From contig JAAETJ010001135.1 of assembly GCA_024228495.1 (NCBI GenBank), positions 1 to 51,924 of the forward strand: 51,924 nucleotides of DNA. The letters run 5' to 3'. Made by a program: the position numbers and the translations under genes. The notes under the pieces are model-generated. The model saw only the letters and a list, made by a program, of their open reading frames with translations, was not told where the DNA came from and ran no database searches. This DNA is from a bacterium (GTDB lineage: Bacteria; Pseudomonadota; Alphaproteobacteria; Rhizobiales; JAKIUO01). Below are positions 25,607 to 34,400 of this stretch, piece by piece. Each line of letters begins with the position of its first letter. The stretch's first letter is position 1.

Positions 25607-26043
25607 ATGAACACTCCAGAAAATCTCATCCAGATCAGCGGAGAACCATTTGCGCCTGAAATGATCCTCCTTATGATTTTTGGCTACTTCTTTGCCAAGC
25701 ATTTTCTGGGGGACTTTGTTTTGCAAAATAGCTATCAGCTCGCCAACAAATTTCGCTATGGTCGCCCCGGCGGCGTGCTGCATGCCGCGATCATGGTGCC
25801 TTAAGTCTGCCACTTATCGTGTTACTTCCCGGCATTCCACCTGACTGGTACGCGTTGATTGTTCTGGGAGAAGTGATCGCTCACTATCATATAGACTGGG
25901 GCAAAGAGCTACTTTTGCAAAAGACCAAATGGACCACCAACCAATCTCAGTTCTGGCTACTGTTCGGAATCGATCAGTTTTTACACCTGTCCTGCTATCT
26001 TGTCATGACGACGCTAATAGTCGCCCAATATAGCCAGGCTTAA
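25607..26043 (+). pseudogene. DUF3307 family membrane protein, interrupted by a one-base frameshift
   Basis: The frame from 25607 encodes LGDFVLQNSYQLANKFRYGRPGGVLHAAI and then stops at 25804. The continuation ALSLPLIVLLPGIPPDWYALIVLGEVIAHYHIDWGKELL and FGIDQFLHLSCYLV is in another frame to 26043. Together they give a DUF3307-like protein of about 146 residues (motifs ADF/GDF..Q, LHA..HG, H..IDWGK, DQ..H). Reading GCGATCATGGTGCC as GCGATC-C-ATGGTGCC restores the expected HG and the open frame, so one base appears to be missing near 25792. It may be a true mutation or a sequence error. Function of DUF3307 is unknown. Confidence 0.7.
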
Positions 26044-26053
26044 TCTCCTCTCA

Positions 26054-26746
26054 TCAGGTGAGGTCGTGCAAGAATTGAGGTTTTTCAATACAATAATAGC
26101 CAGATATTTTACTTAACACGCCGTCGTGGCACCATTGATTTAGTTGGCGCGAGACGTTTTCGCGTGCCGCTCCCACCATGTCCCCCAGATCCGACTGGGT
26201 GAATTTGTGAAAAATCATCACACGATCACCATCCAGCGGATTGCCAAATCCGTCCGCCAATCTTAAAAGTGTATGAGCAAGGCGCCCGTCAAGACCCATG
26301 CTTTGGCGAATCTGAAAACAATCATTCGTGATACGCAGCCGCTTGGTGACAATCCGCAACAAATGGCGATAAATCAGCGGGTACTGCCCGGCGATATCAA
26401 TAAATGCTGAACCCGACAAAAATGCCAGCTTTGTGGCTTTAAGAGACGTGATATTGGCCGAACGAGGAGACTCATCGATCAAACCCATTTCCCCCAGAAT
26501 ATCGCTGCGACCAAGCGCCGCCAGAATGGTTTCATCACCGTCTTCATTGATGATCGAAACCTTTAACGCCCCCTCCAGAACACAGTAACAACCGTCCGGG
26601 TCATCATCTTGCAGAAATAATGTTTCATTGCGTTTCAACGAGACCGGGCGCATCACTCCCGCCAATTTCTCCAGCGTCGCTTCGTCCAGTCCTTCGAAAA
26701 GGGCCGAGCTAGAAAGGCTCTGTTTGACGATCATTTCAAACGACAT
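26054..26746 (-). CDS. Crp/Fnr-family regulator with CRP-type cAMP pocket
   Basis: A 230-residue transcription factor. The N-terminal cyclic-nucleotide-binding beta-roll keeps the phosphate-binding cassette: GEMGL at 85-89 and PRSA at 94-97, as in cAMP-binding CRP. The C-terminal helix-turn-helix (183-203) has recognition residues R195-E196-x-V-x-R200, the same as E. coli CRP R180/E181/R185 that read TGTGA. No cysteine cluster of FNR type is present. AGGGGA precedes the ATG at 26746. Two TGTGA-N6-TCACA operators and an adenylate cyclase lie within 6 kb, so it is the probable activator of the secreted paralogs. Whether it is the organism's main CRP cannot be told. Confidence 0.88.
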   Translation of the reverse strand: MSFEMIVKQSLSSSALFEGLDEATLEKLAGVMRPVSLKRNETLFLQDDDPDGCYCVLEGALKVSIINEDGDETILAALGRSDILGEMGLIDESPRSANITSLKATKLAFLSGSAFIDIAGQYPLIYRHLLRIVTKRLRITNDCFQIRQSMGLDGRLAHTLLRLADGFGNPLDGDRVMIFHKFTQSDLGDMVGAARENVSRQLNQWCHDGVLSKISGYYCIEKPQFLHDLT

Positions 26747-26927
26747 ATGTTTCCCCTGTGCTCAGTGGGCCAGGCGCGAATATCAACAGCCCAAGTTGAA
26801 TGTTGCCTATTCGCGCGCAGCAGGCTACATATTTTTCAACTGATTTGATCTGATTTTCGACCCTATTGCTCCTACATTGCCGCGTAATGGGGGCTATTTG
26901 GCAGAAACAAGAGCGAGATTTTTATCC

Positions 26928-27224
26928 ATGACTGCTGTTATCTTTTTGCTGGTCTCCATTCTCGACATTGCCTGGTGGTTCGTCATCATCGGTGTTGTCA
27001 TGAGCTGGTTGGTGGCCTTTAATGTAATCAATCTACAAAACCAGTTCGTTTACAGCGTTTATTCGTCCCTCAATAGCCTTATTGAACCCATGCTCAAGCC
27101 GATTCGCCGGTTTCTACCCGATATGGGTGGTATTGATATCTCCCCCATCGTCTTGCTGCTGGCGATCAGTTTTATTCGCATTTGGGTGGTCACAAGCCTT
27201 GCCCCGCTACTAGGGGTAGCCTAG
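26928..27224 (+). CDS. YggT family membrane protein
   Basis: A 98-residue protein with two YggT-type hydrophobic regions. The conserved loop EPMLKPIRRFLPDMGGIDISPIV identifies the family. YggT proteins have been linked to osmotic tolerance and cell-division-associated loci, with no clear biochemical role. I chose the ATG at 26928; an in-frame extension upstream is not conserved-looking. It leads a compact run with DUF167 and folD (12- and 18-bp gaps). Confidence 0.88.
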   Translation: MTAVIFLLVSILDIAWWFVIIGVVMSWLVAFNVINLQNQFVYSVYSSLNSLIEPMLKPIRRFLPDMGGIDISPIVLLLAISFIRIWVVTSLAPLLGVA

Positions 27225-27236
27225 GCCATAAAAGAC

Positions 27237-27551
27237 ATGCGCGATAACTACTTTCAGGAAAAACCCAACGTGATCCTGCTGTTTATCAAGCTGACGCCCA
27301 ATGCGCGGCGCGATGAGGTGCTTGGTACAATGGCAGGCGCCGACGGCCTCGTGCTTGGCGCCAAAGTGCGCGCGATTGCTGATAAGGGCAAAGCCAACAA
27401 GGCGCTGATCGCGCTCATGAGCAAATGGTTGGGCGTCGCGAAATCAAAAATTGACCTCAAGTCTGGCAGTAAATCACGCATTAAAACGCTGGCCATTACC
27501 GGTGATAGCGATGAACTGGCTACACTGATTGTTGAAAAACTGACCAACTGA
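27237..27551 (+). CDS. DUF167 (YggU) family protein
   Basis: A 104-residue protein of the YggU/DUF167 fold. FIKLTPNARRDEV, KVRAIADKGKANKALIALM and GSKSRIKTLAI are the family signature (often V-x-P-x-A..D, KVxA.P.EGKAN, SGxxSRxKxV). Function is unknown. It sits between yggT and folD, a recurrent order in alphaproteobacteria. Confidence 0.9.
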   Translation: MRDNYFQEKPNVILLFIKLTPNARRDEVLGTMAGADGLVLGAKVRAIADKGKANKALIALMSKWLGVAKSKIDLKSGSKSRIKTLAITGDSDELATLIVEKLTN

Positions 27552-27569
27552 CAAAAGCGAGAGTAAGAT

Positions 27570-28439
27570 ATGACGCGAGCACAACTCATCGATGGCAAAG
27601 TCATTGCCCTTGAACTACGCAAGAAAATTCGCGAGGAGACAGCTGCCCTGATCAAGCAGCACGACGTCAAACCCGGCCTCGCAGTTGTGCTTGTTGGAGA
27701 AGACCCGGCCAGCAGCGTTTATGTGCGCAACAAGGGTATCGCCACCAAAAAAGCTGGTATGGAAAGCTTCACGCACCAATTGCCTGCTGACACCAGCGAA
27801 CGCGACCTGCTGCAACTGGTGGCGCAACTCAACCAGGATGCGAGCGTCCATGGTATTCTTGTGCAGCTTCCCCTGCCCAAGCAAATTGACACCGACAAGG
27901 TTTTGCAAGCCATTGATCCCGACAAGGATGTGGATGGCTTTCACCCCATTAATGCGGGGCGCTTGATGACCGGCCAGCCCGGCCATGTGCCATGCACGCC
28001 AAAGGGCTGTGTGATGCTCGCCAAATCAGTGCTGCCAGATCTCACCGGCCTTGAAGCGGTGGTGGTAGGGCGCTCCAATATTGTCGGCAAGCCGGTGGCA
28101 CAATTGCTGCTCAATGAAAACTGCACCGTGACCATTGCCCACTCGCGCACCAAAGATCTGGCAAGCGTTATACAACGCGCCGACCTGCTGATCGCCGCCG
28201 TTGGCCTGCCCGAATTTATCCGCGGCGACTGGATCAAACCAGGTGCCTGCATTATCGATGTGGGGATCAACCGTATTGATCTCGAAGATAGCAAAACAAG
28301 GCTGGTGGGCGATGTCGCCTTTAATGAGGCTGTGGCCGTCGCCGGCTCTATCACACCGGTGCCAGGCGGTGTTGGCCCCATGACTATCGCCATGCTGCTC
28401 GTGAACACGCTCGATGCCGCCAAAAGGCAGATCAGGTGA
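27570..28439 (+). CDS. folD: Methylenetetrahydrofolate dehydrogenase / methenyltetrahydrofolate cyclohydrolase
   Basis: A 289-residue bifunctional enzyme interconverting 5,10-methylene-, methenyl- and 10-formyl-tetrahydrofolate with [20 protein letters not shown] holds the catalytic lysine region, ILVQLPLP and [11 protein letters not shown] the substrate site, and [17 protein letters not shown] the NADP fold. The C-terminal [14 protein letters not shown] is diagnostic. GAGAGTAAGAT precedes the start. The gap to the upstream DUF167 gene is 18 bp, so co-transcription is likely. Confidence 0.97.
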   Translation: MTRAQLIDGKVIALELRKKIREETAALIKQHDVKPGLAVVLVGEDPASSVYVRNKGIATKKAGMESFTHQLPADTSERDLLQLVAQLNQDASVHGILVQLPLPKQIDTDKVLQAIDPDKDVDGFHPINAGRLMTGQPGHVPCTPKGCVMLAKSVLPDLTGLEAVVVGRSNIVGKPVAQLLLNENCTVTIAHSRTKDLASVIQRADLLIAAVGLPEFIRGDWIKPGACIIDVGINRIDLEDSKTRLVGDVAFNEAVAVAGSITPVPGGVGPMTIAMLLVNTLDAAKRQIR

Positions 28440-28547
28440 TAGCTGGCTCACTGGTTCAAATATTGTGTATTATTGTTTGATGCATTATCGTTCTTTAAAT
28501 CAATTTGCTTTCAAAAGCTCAACATTCATAAGGTGAAAATCAATATT

Positions 28548-29126
28548 ATGTCCATATTTCCAAGAGCTACCTCGTATTTTTTTTTATTAGCGGCAGGTAT
28601 CGTTTTGGGATCAATTGGCCAAGCTGTTGCCAATTCTCCCACTCCGGTTCACGGGAAATCAATGGGCCTGAAAGAGCATGTATCCTTGACAAGCACAAGC
28701 GTTGAACAAGTTATTCAGGTCTTGCCAAAACTGATTTTACTGACCAAATCACATACCGGAACCCATAGTGTTGGACCCGATAAAAAAGTCGGTAGCAATA
28801 AAAAATACAATGCCTTTACAATTGCCCTTCAAACCCTTTCGGGCCAGCATGGTTTTAAGGATATGCGCTCCATGCAACGCACTGTAGAAGCGACTATGTT
28901 AACCGCAGGCTTCATTAAATCTGGTCGTACGCTCAAGCAGGTTGAAGAAAAAATGCTGGAGACCAAAAAGCTCGTTGAAAACAATAAAAAAATGACTGCT
29001 GCACAAAAAACATCCCTGCTGAAACGCATGCAAATACAAATCAGCATGGTCATTCCCTCCCCTGAGAACATCAAAACGGTTAAACCATTCTATCCCCGCA
29101 TTATCGCCATCACCGGCAAGAAATAG
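28548..29126 (+). CDS. Secreted protein of unknown function
   Basis: A 192-residue protein not recognised. A signal peptide covers about residues 8-30 (YFFLLAAGIVLGSIGQAVA). The mature part is Lys-rich with predicted helices, including RTLKQVEEKMLETKKLVENNKK, and no cysteines. I chose the ATG at 28548, with AAGGTG about 14 nt upstream; a longer frame begins at 28473 but would bury the signal peptide. It is convergent with the ICL/PEPM-family gene. Confidence 0.6.
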   Translation: MSIFPRATSYFFLLAAGIVLGSIGQAVANSPTPVHGKSMGLKEHVSLTSTSVEQVIQVLPKLILLTKSHTGTHSVGPDKKVGSNKKYNAFTIALQTLSGQHGFKDMRSMQRTVEATMLTAGFIKSGRTLKQVEEKMLETKKLVENNKKMTAAQKTSLLKRMQIQISMVIPSPENIKTVKPFYPRIIAITGKK

Positions 29127-29137
29127 CATTGATAAAA

Positions 29138-29974
29138 TCATAAGGGTCTATCATCTGTTTTTCGCGAAACAAGCTCCTGCACTTCGTTAAAATTCAGACT
29201 ATTTTGTGCAAAACTGAAGGTGCCCTGATCGAGCATCTCACGGGCATGATCTCTCACGCCGCCAAAAGCGGCACCAAGCAAATAGGGACCAATAGTCACC
29301 CGCTTAACGCCCATTTTCTCGAAATCTCTAAGTGAGGTGTCCTGCGCGCCTCCCAATATATTGAGCGGCCCACGAATGGATGCAGCCAGTTCCGGCACAA
29401 ACTCTGGTCCATTGGTCAGCACATATATACAATTTGCGCCGGAATCCAGATAAGCATTGGCTCGGTCAATGACATGATCCAGATTTGCCTCGTGCTCCTT
29501 ATGCCTTATGAGCATATCGACCCGTGCATTGAGAACAAATTCAATACCACTGCTTTCAATTGTTTGACGAGCGGCCGTAATCCGTTCAACCATATCATTA
29601 GGTGAAATCACCGAACCGGCCCCATCACTGTCCTCAAGATTAGCCCCAACCGCCCCCGCTTCAATAACCATCTCAATGGTTTTGCCAACCTCCTCGGGGC
29701 TATCCCCATAGCCCCGTTCCAGATCTGCCGAAACCGGAATATTAACCGCCCGGACAATCCGCCCGACAATAGCAATCATCTCTTCGCGGCTCATCTCTTC
29801 CCCATCCGGCACACCTGCAGCCCAGGCAATCGCCGCGCTTGCCGTTGCTATGGCCTGAAATCCTGCCTGCTCAAGCAAGCGAGCGCTTACCACATCCCAG
29901 GCGTTGGGTAGAATAAAAGCCTGGCTCCCTTGGTGTAAGCTCAAAAACTCTTGGGCTTTTCGTCTCTGACTCAT
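29138..29974 (-). CDS. Isocitrate lyase / PEP mutase family protein
   Basis: A 278-residue TIM-barrel enzyme. LPNAWDVVSARLLEQAGF, DLERGYGDSPEEV and GANLEDSDG are typical of the stand-alone ICL/PEPM superfamily, where the acidic residues bind Mg2+. VLNARVDMLI follows. The KKCGH-type loop of isocitrate lyase and the loop of true PEP mutase are not seen, so an oxaloacetate decarboxylase or carboxy-lyase of a 2-methylisocitrate-like substrate is as likely. Substrate unknown. No metabolic partner lies next to it. Confidence 0.82.
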   Translation of the reverse strand: MSQRRKAQEFLSLHQGSQAFILPNAWDVVSARLLEQAGFQAIATASAAIAWAAGVPDGEEMSREEMIAIVGRIVRAVNIPVSADLERGYGDSPEEVGKTIEMVIEAGAVGANLEDSDGAGSVISPNDMVERITAARQTIESSGIEFVLNARVDMLIRHKEHEANLDHVIDRANAYLDSGANCIYVLTNGPEFVPELAASIRGPLNILGGAQDTSLRDFEKMGVKRVTIGPYLLGAAFGGVRDHAREMLDQGTFSFAQNSLNFNEVQELVSRKTDDRPL

Positions 29975-30091
29975 GTTCTTTTCTCCGGAAATATAGCCAA
30001 CTGAAAATCGTGATCAAATACCACCAGCATACCCTATTTTCGGCTTTAAGAATATTTTTAAGTCAGCAATCATGACCTATAGTAACGACTA

Positions 30092-30121
30092 AAACCGGCA
30101 CGGACCGTCCCGCACCGGTTT
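30092..30121. terminator. Hairpin downstream of the DUF2852 gene
   Basis: AAACCGG (30092-30098) pairs with CCGGTTT (30115-30121), with further internal pairing (GGAC with GTCC). Read on the minus strand it is followed by TTTTAG, so it is a plausible terminator for the DUF2852 gene that ends at 30149. Confidence 0.55.
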
Positions 30122-30148
30122 GTCGGTTCTCATCGTTCCATCCAAGCT

Positions 30149-30598
30149 TTATGCGCTCGCGGGCCTATCTTCTGGGCGGCTGGAGGATCCATTTTCTTCA
30201 CGTTTGCGACGCATGCGATCTGACATGAAATCATCGAACTGACGCTGATCTTTGGCGCGACGCAGCTGATCGATAAACATCGTAAATTCACGCTGATCTT
30301 CTTCCAGCTGTTTGAGGGTCGCCTGACGATATTCATCAAAGGCCATATTACCGGACGAAAAACCATCGCCTCTACTATCCCTTCTTGATCCTCCCCAAAA
30401 ACTCTGACAAGACCCGCTGCGTTTGTTTCTGCAACCCATTTCATTCCTCCATAAAAGATATCCCAAAACAGCCAGCCCAATTGGCCAGAAGACAATAAAC
30501 CCCAGCACCATCAAAACGATCTTTATCCCTTTGGGAAGTTGTTCAAATCGATCATACCAAATGGATAAAACATCCATCATCGACGCGTTCGACGTCAT
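30149..30598 (-). CDS. DUF2852 family protein
   Basis: A 149-residue protein. One transmembrane segment (IKIVLMVLGFIVFWPIGLAVLGYLLW, about residues 25-50) is followed by a Gly/Ser/Arg linker and a charged helical C-terminus (AFDEYRQATLKQLEEDQREF, then DQRQFDDFM). The order TM, SG-rich linker, FDEYR..TL..LE.E is the DUF2852 signature, mainly seen in alphaproteobacteria. Function unknown. AGGAACGGATAATT precedes the ATG at 30598. Confidence 0.85.
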   Translation of the reverse strand: MTSNASMMDVLSIWYDRFEQLPKGIKIVLMVLGFIVFWPIGLAVLGYLLWRNEMGCRNKRSGSCQSFWGGSRRDSRGDGFSSGNMAFDEYRQATLKQLEEDQREFTMFIDQLRRAKDQRQFDDFMSDRMRRKREENGSSSRPEDRPASA

Positions 30599-30821
30599 AA
30601 TTATCCGTTCCTTTCCTTGCATTGAGGGATCAATTGCTTGTCAGGCATCCCTCACTCCCAAATGTAAATGACATTTACATAATGAGCATTGATCTCCCGG
30701 TTTTCAAGGGGGAAGAAGATAATTATGTGCAAGAACCCAATTTTTAAACGAGGTTAATACACATACTAAAGCCGTTGTGTTGAACATTTCAGAGACGGTA
30801 TCGTTCATCATCACCCCGCAT

Positions 30822-31454
30822 TCAGGGGCAAATACCAAGGCCTTTAAGGTAAATCTCCATGCCGCTTGCAAACAAGTATTTGGGGTCCCCGGCTCCCGGT
30901 CTGTCCACACCTCCGCGCGGCATTGAAAACAAATTCGCCATGCCGTGTGACATCGCCCAGATATGCGCGCCCATCAACTCAGGCATGATCGGTTGGCCAT
31001 CCGGCATGGTCCCGCCAAGCGCTTTTGTGGCAGTCGTCAGTGTGGCAAAAGCGCGATCTCCCGCTTCTTTCAAACCGTCGATCTCATCCCCTGACAAGCC
31101 TGCTTCAAACATGGCTATATAGCTGGCGCGTTCATATTGAGCAAAGGCCAAATAAACCTCACCCATGCGCATGAAAGCCGTGTAAGGATCGGGCTGGCCA
31201 TCACGCCAGGCCACTGTTAGCTCCTTGGCAAAACGCTCATATCCGTTCAACGCCACGCAGGCCAGCAAAGCGTCGCGATTAGCAAAATGGCGATAAGGAG
31301 CAGCTGGTGAGACCCCGGCCAAGGTCGCCGCTTCCACCAGTGAAAAGCCGTACGGTCCCCGCTCGACAATCAACCGCCGCGCCACATCAATCAAAGCGGC
31401 ACGCAAATTACCATGATGATAGCTGGCCCGCGGCTTTTTTCGTTTCTGTGTCAT
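30822..31454 (-). CDS. TetR/AcrR-family transcriptional regulator
   Basis: A 210-residue repressor-type regulator. The N-terminal helix-turn-helix is clear: YHHGNLRAALIDVARRLIVERG, then FSLVEAATLAGVSPAAPYRHFANRDALL. The C-terminal ligand domain resembles the WHG type. No target operon is adjacent on either side, and no palindrome was found in the upstream 100 bp that I could call with confidence. Ligand unknown. Confidence 0.9.
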   Translation of the reverse strand: MTQKRKKPRASYHHGNLRAALIDVARRLIVERGPYGFSLVEAATLAGVSPAAPYRHFANRDALLACVALNGYERFAKELTVAWRDGQPDPYTAFMRMGEVYLAFAQYERASYIAMFEAGLSGDEIDGLKEAGDRAFATLTTATKALGGTMPDGQPIMPELMGAHIWAMSHGMANLFSMPRGGVDRPGAGDPKYLFASGMEIYLKGLGICP

Positions 31455-31913
31455 GTTAAGCTGATTAACATAGGTAAGGGGCTGCGTTCAAGTGAACAGG
31501 CATCAAACTGTATCTAAGTATAATTTTATCGAAAATTAAATTGTCTGCCTCTCACCCGAAAACCTCCAATAGATGACTTACGGTTTTGTGCCAAGAGCGG
31601 TAGCAACCCTTTGCTCTGTCTCATATACTTTTAAGCGCAACTTTTAGGCTTATTTCCAAAGGCTGGCGTCATGCTGAGAGACGCACGTTTGATATTTGCA
31701 ACGGCGTACGAATATGAGGCGTTACGGGTTTTGTTATAAGCTTACGGGGCGGCGGGGGGAGGAGACATTGGATTGGTGCCCGCGTTGCATTCCCCCAAGG
31801 CAGCCGGACTGCAAGTCCTCTACAGGTTATCTATTTGGATCACATGGAAAAGCTTGAGGTTATTCGGCTCTCAACCCTCCAGGAACTTGAAAAACACGCT
31901 CACCGCCTTGTAC
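31455..31913. other. Intergenic region between TetR gene and cyoE
   Basis: About 460 bp without a supported gene. A short plus-strand frame at 31773-31964 overlaps cyoE and has no recognisable content. A poly-G-rich tract (GGGGCGGCGGGGGGAGG) lies near 31746-31762. I see no RNA gene or clear operator. Confidence 0.4.
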
Positions 31914-32786
31914 TCAAACAGGCAGACTGGTCCAGCCATCAATAATTGCACCGGCAAGCAGTAACATCAATTGCAGCAATGAGGCCTTGAATGTTTTCAT
32001 TGCCATTTGTCGGGTCGGTGTTTGAACGAGTTGAATGCTGCGATATAAAAACAATCCACCGCCAAGAGCGGCAAATACAAAATAGAGTGCTCCCATACCA
32101 AAGGCGATTGGTGTCAATGACAGGAAAACAAGAGCAACAGTATGGGCCAGAGAAATTTTTGCAGCATTGGAATCGCCAACTGTCAATGGTAGCATTGGGA
32201 CATTTGCAGCGGCATAATCATCCTGTAGTGCTGTCGCCAGAGCCCAGAAATGAGGTGGTGTCCACAAAAACAGAACCACCGCCAGGATTAATGGCGCAGC
32301 AGGGATATTAGGGTCGACCGCTGAGGCACCGGCAAGGACAGCAAAACTGCCCGCCAAACCACCCACAACAATATTAAGAGACGTCCGGCGTTTCAGCCAG
32401 ACCGTATAAACAATTCCGTAAAAAAAGGCGCCAAGAAAAACATAAAGAGCAACAAAGCCGTTAAGGACATAAGCGGCAGCAGCGATGGAAACCAGCAGAA
32501 CAGCCCCGATAATGCTTGGCCAGAACCACCCTTCTTCGAATGTGCCATTCACAAACGGCCGGTTTTTCGTGCGCTTCATCAAAGCATCAAGATCCCGCTC
32601 AAAATACTGATTGAACGCTCCGGCACTTGCTGAAGACATAAAGACCGCGAAACCGAGTATGAAGACCTCCCATACCGAAAGAGCGGCTCCTGGCGTTATA
32701 GCAACACCTGCCAACGCGCACAGCATGATTCCCATGCCAATCCGCAACTTGAATACGTTTACGACATTTCCCATCAATTTACTCAA
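31914..32786 (-). CDS. cyoE: Protoheme IX farnesyltransferase (heme O synthase)
   Basis: A 290-residue UbiA-superfamily prenyltransferase that converts heme B to heme O, the precursor of heme A for aa3-type oxidases. The Mg-binding motif is NQYFERDLDALMKRTKNRP, and the second polar loop is YTVWLKRRTSLNIVVGG. About nine membrane segments fit. The N-terminus is short; the frame opens with TTG at 32786 behind GGTGGAAGA, and an ATG at 32774 would shorten it by four residues. It is divergent from the cox cluster, which it most likely serves. Confidence 0.93.
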   Translation of the reverse strand: MSKLMGNVVNVFKLRIGMGIMLCALAGVAITPGAALSVWEVFILGFAVFMSSASAGAFNQYFERDLDALMKRTKNRPFVNGTFEEGWFWPSIIGAVLLVSIAAAAYVLNGFVALYVFLGAFFYGIVYTVWLKRRTSLNIVVGGLAGSFAVLAGASAVDPNIPAAPLILAVVLFLWTPPHFWALATALQDDYAAANVPMLPLTVGDSNAAKISLAHTVALVFLSLTPIAFGMGALYFVFAALGGGLFLYRSIQLVQTPTRQMAMKTFKASLLQLMLLLAGAIIDGWTSLPV

Positions 32787-33609
32787 CGATCTTCCACCTC
32801 AAATTCAAACCCAGCCTCAACCATCGCGCTCTGCGTTTTGGTCTTCAACCAATTGAACTCCCTACCCCACAAATTTTTTGTAATTTTTATAGCGTTTCAT
32901 CCGCTTGAAAAGCGATGCCCGACACACGATCGCAACCACCAACAAGTTTGCATCATGCTAAATCAAGAACCACTTCAAAGCAACAATCATATTTCATATT
33001 GTTCTATAGATCATACAACAATAAATATTTATCGTCTAGATATCGTTATAGTCGAATATGAATATCACCCCATCGACTGCCAATATAAAGCGAGAGAACA
33101 CGCAAGAAATATTGACAATTTACGTTTTGACGCGCGAGATTTGCTATAGGGAACCTCTAAAAACCAAAAAAATCCATCCTGCCTGATCGGCTAGTATGAG
33201 AATAGCAGAAAAACCGATTTGGGTAGCGGGGATTGTGATGGGACAGCTAATTTTTTTATCTTTCTAGCAGATATGCGGGGCTTGAGTGTTTTGGCACGAG
33301 CAGCGTGCGCAGTGTCCGTGCAAAATCCGGACAACCGGATTGTACCCCTTGATGAACCGGGCCACGGTCCGTATCAATCAGGCCGCCAGGTGAAAAAATC
33401 AGTCATCCGGATGTAAGCGAGCTAAACAGGGAATTTATAGAAGTTTCCTATAATGTTATATACGGTTTATCACTTTGTTTTTAAACGACCAAATGAAGAT
33501 TATGATTGAAAAAGCGGTGACAAACTCATATGAAAGTATAAAAGAAGCAGGTGAGTCTGGAAGACGTATGGGGATATTGTCGGACCACCGTATCAACGGA
33601 GGGAATTTA
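32787..33609. other. Long divergent spacer between cyoE and the cox cluster
   Basis: About 820 bp with no supported gene. It is AT-rich (32980-33070 especially) and should hold the promoters for cyoE and the cox operon. A 15-bp match to the leuC-downstream spacer (GGGAACCTCTAAAAA) lies at 33149-33163. A 65-codon plus-strand frame at 33219 lacks any recognisable domain and I do not call it. An open frame also runs upstream of the subunit III start from 33475, without a good start site. Confidence 0.4.
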
Positions 33610-34374
33610 ATGAGCGCAGAATCTGGAACTGTTCACGAACACCATTGGGAGGTCAGCTGGGCACCGCTACTTATAGCGATTGGCGTCATGCTGCTCGTAC
33701 CACTCACCTTTGCAGCTTTTTTTGTTTATGAGGCTCAACTTTACGGTATTATATTCGCCGGTCTTGGAACACCCCTGATCGTTGCCGGTATCGTCAAATG
33801 GATACGTGAGGGAGTAACCGAACCCGCTGTCATTTCAGGAGTTTCAGATGTCGGCATTGGCATTTTCATCATTTCCGAAATTCTGATTTTTCTTTCGCTC
33901 TTTGCGGGCTACTGGATGATGCGGATCAGTTCTGGTGCTGCTGGAGAACTATGGCCACCAGCCGGGACACCCGAGATCAACAAGATCCTGCCTCTCATCA
34001 TGACGGTTATTCTTGTTGCCTCCTCAATTACCTATCACAAGGGAGAAGAGGAGTACCATGAAGGAAACATTGGCAGTTTTAAAAAATGGGTTTTCATAAC
34101 CATTCTGCTTGGCCTGACCTTTTTTGGTTGCACCATGTATGAATATAACCATCTCATTCATGCAGGATTTAATCCCGGTACGAATGCCTATTCCACCGCA
34201 TTTTATTCACTGACCGGTTTTCATGCCTCGCATGTCCTCATTGGTATTATCAGCTTTTTGTTTTTGCTGATGTTTGGCACGGTGAACAAGATGTTTGTCA
34301 AGGTGGCTGGTATTTATTGGCACTTCGTCGACATTGTATGGTTCTTCGTGGCAACGCAGATCTACTACTGGTAG
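33610..34374 (+). CDS. Cytochrome c oxidase subunit III
   Basis: A 254-residue membrane protein, the third core subunit of a heme-copper oxidase. HHWEVSWAPLL, FIISEILIFLSLFAGYW (with the family Glu), GFHASHVLIG and the closing YWHFVDIVWFFVATQIYYW are characteristic. GGAGGGAATTTA directly before the ATG at 33610 decides the start; a longer frame from 33475 adds 45 non-homologous-looking residues. It is first in a tight run with SCO, subunit II and subunit I. Confidence 0.93.
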   Translation: MSAESGTVHEHHWEVSWAPLLIAIGVMLLVPLTFAAFFVYEAQLYGIIFAGLGTPLIVAGIVKWIREGVTEPAVISGVSDVGIGIFIISEILIFLSLFAGYWMMRISSGAAGELWPPAGTPEINKILPLIMTVILVASSITYHKGEEEYHEGNIGSFKKWVFITILLGLTFFGCTMYEYNHLIHAGFNPGTNAYSTAFYSLTGFHASHVLIGIISFLFLLMFGTVNKMFVKVAGIYWHFVDIVWFFVATQIYYW

Positions 34375-34400
34375 CATTCAAAGAAGGTAGGACGGCGTTA

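Noticed and set aside
33219-33416. A 65-codon frame before the cox cluster, considered as a transposase remnant
   Set aside because: No transposase motif can be seen, and no inverted repeats or target duplication bound it.
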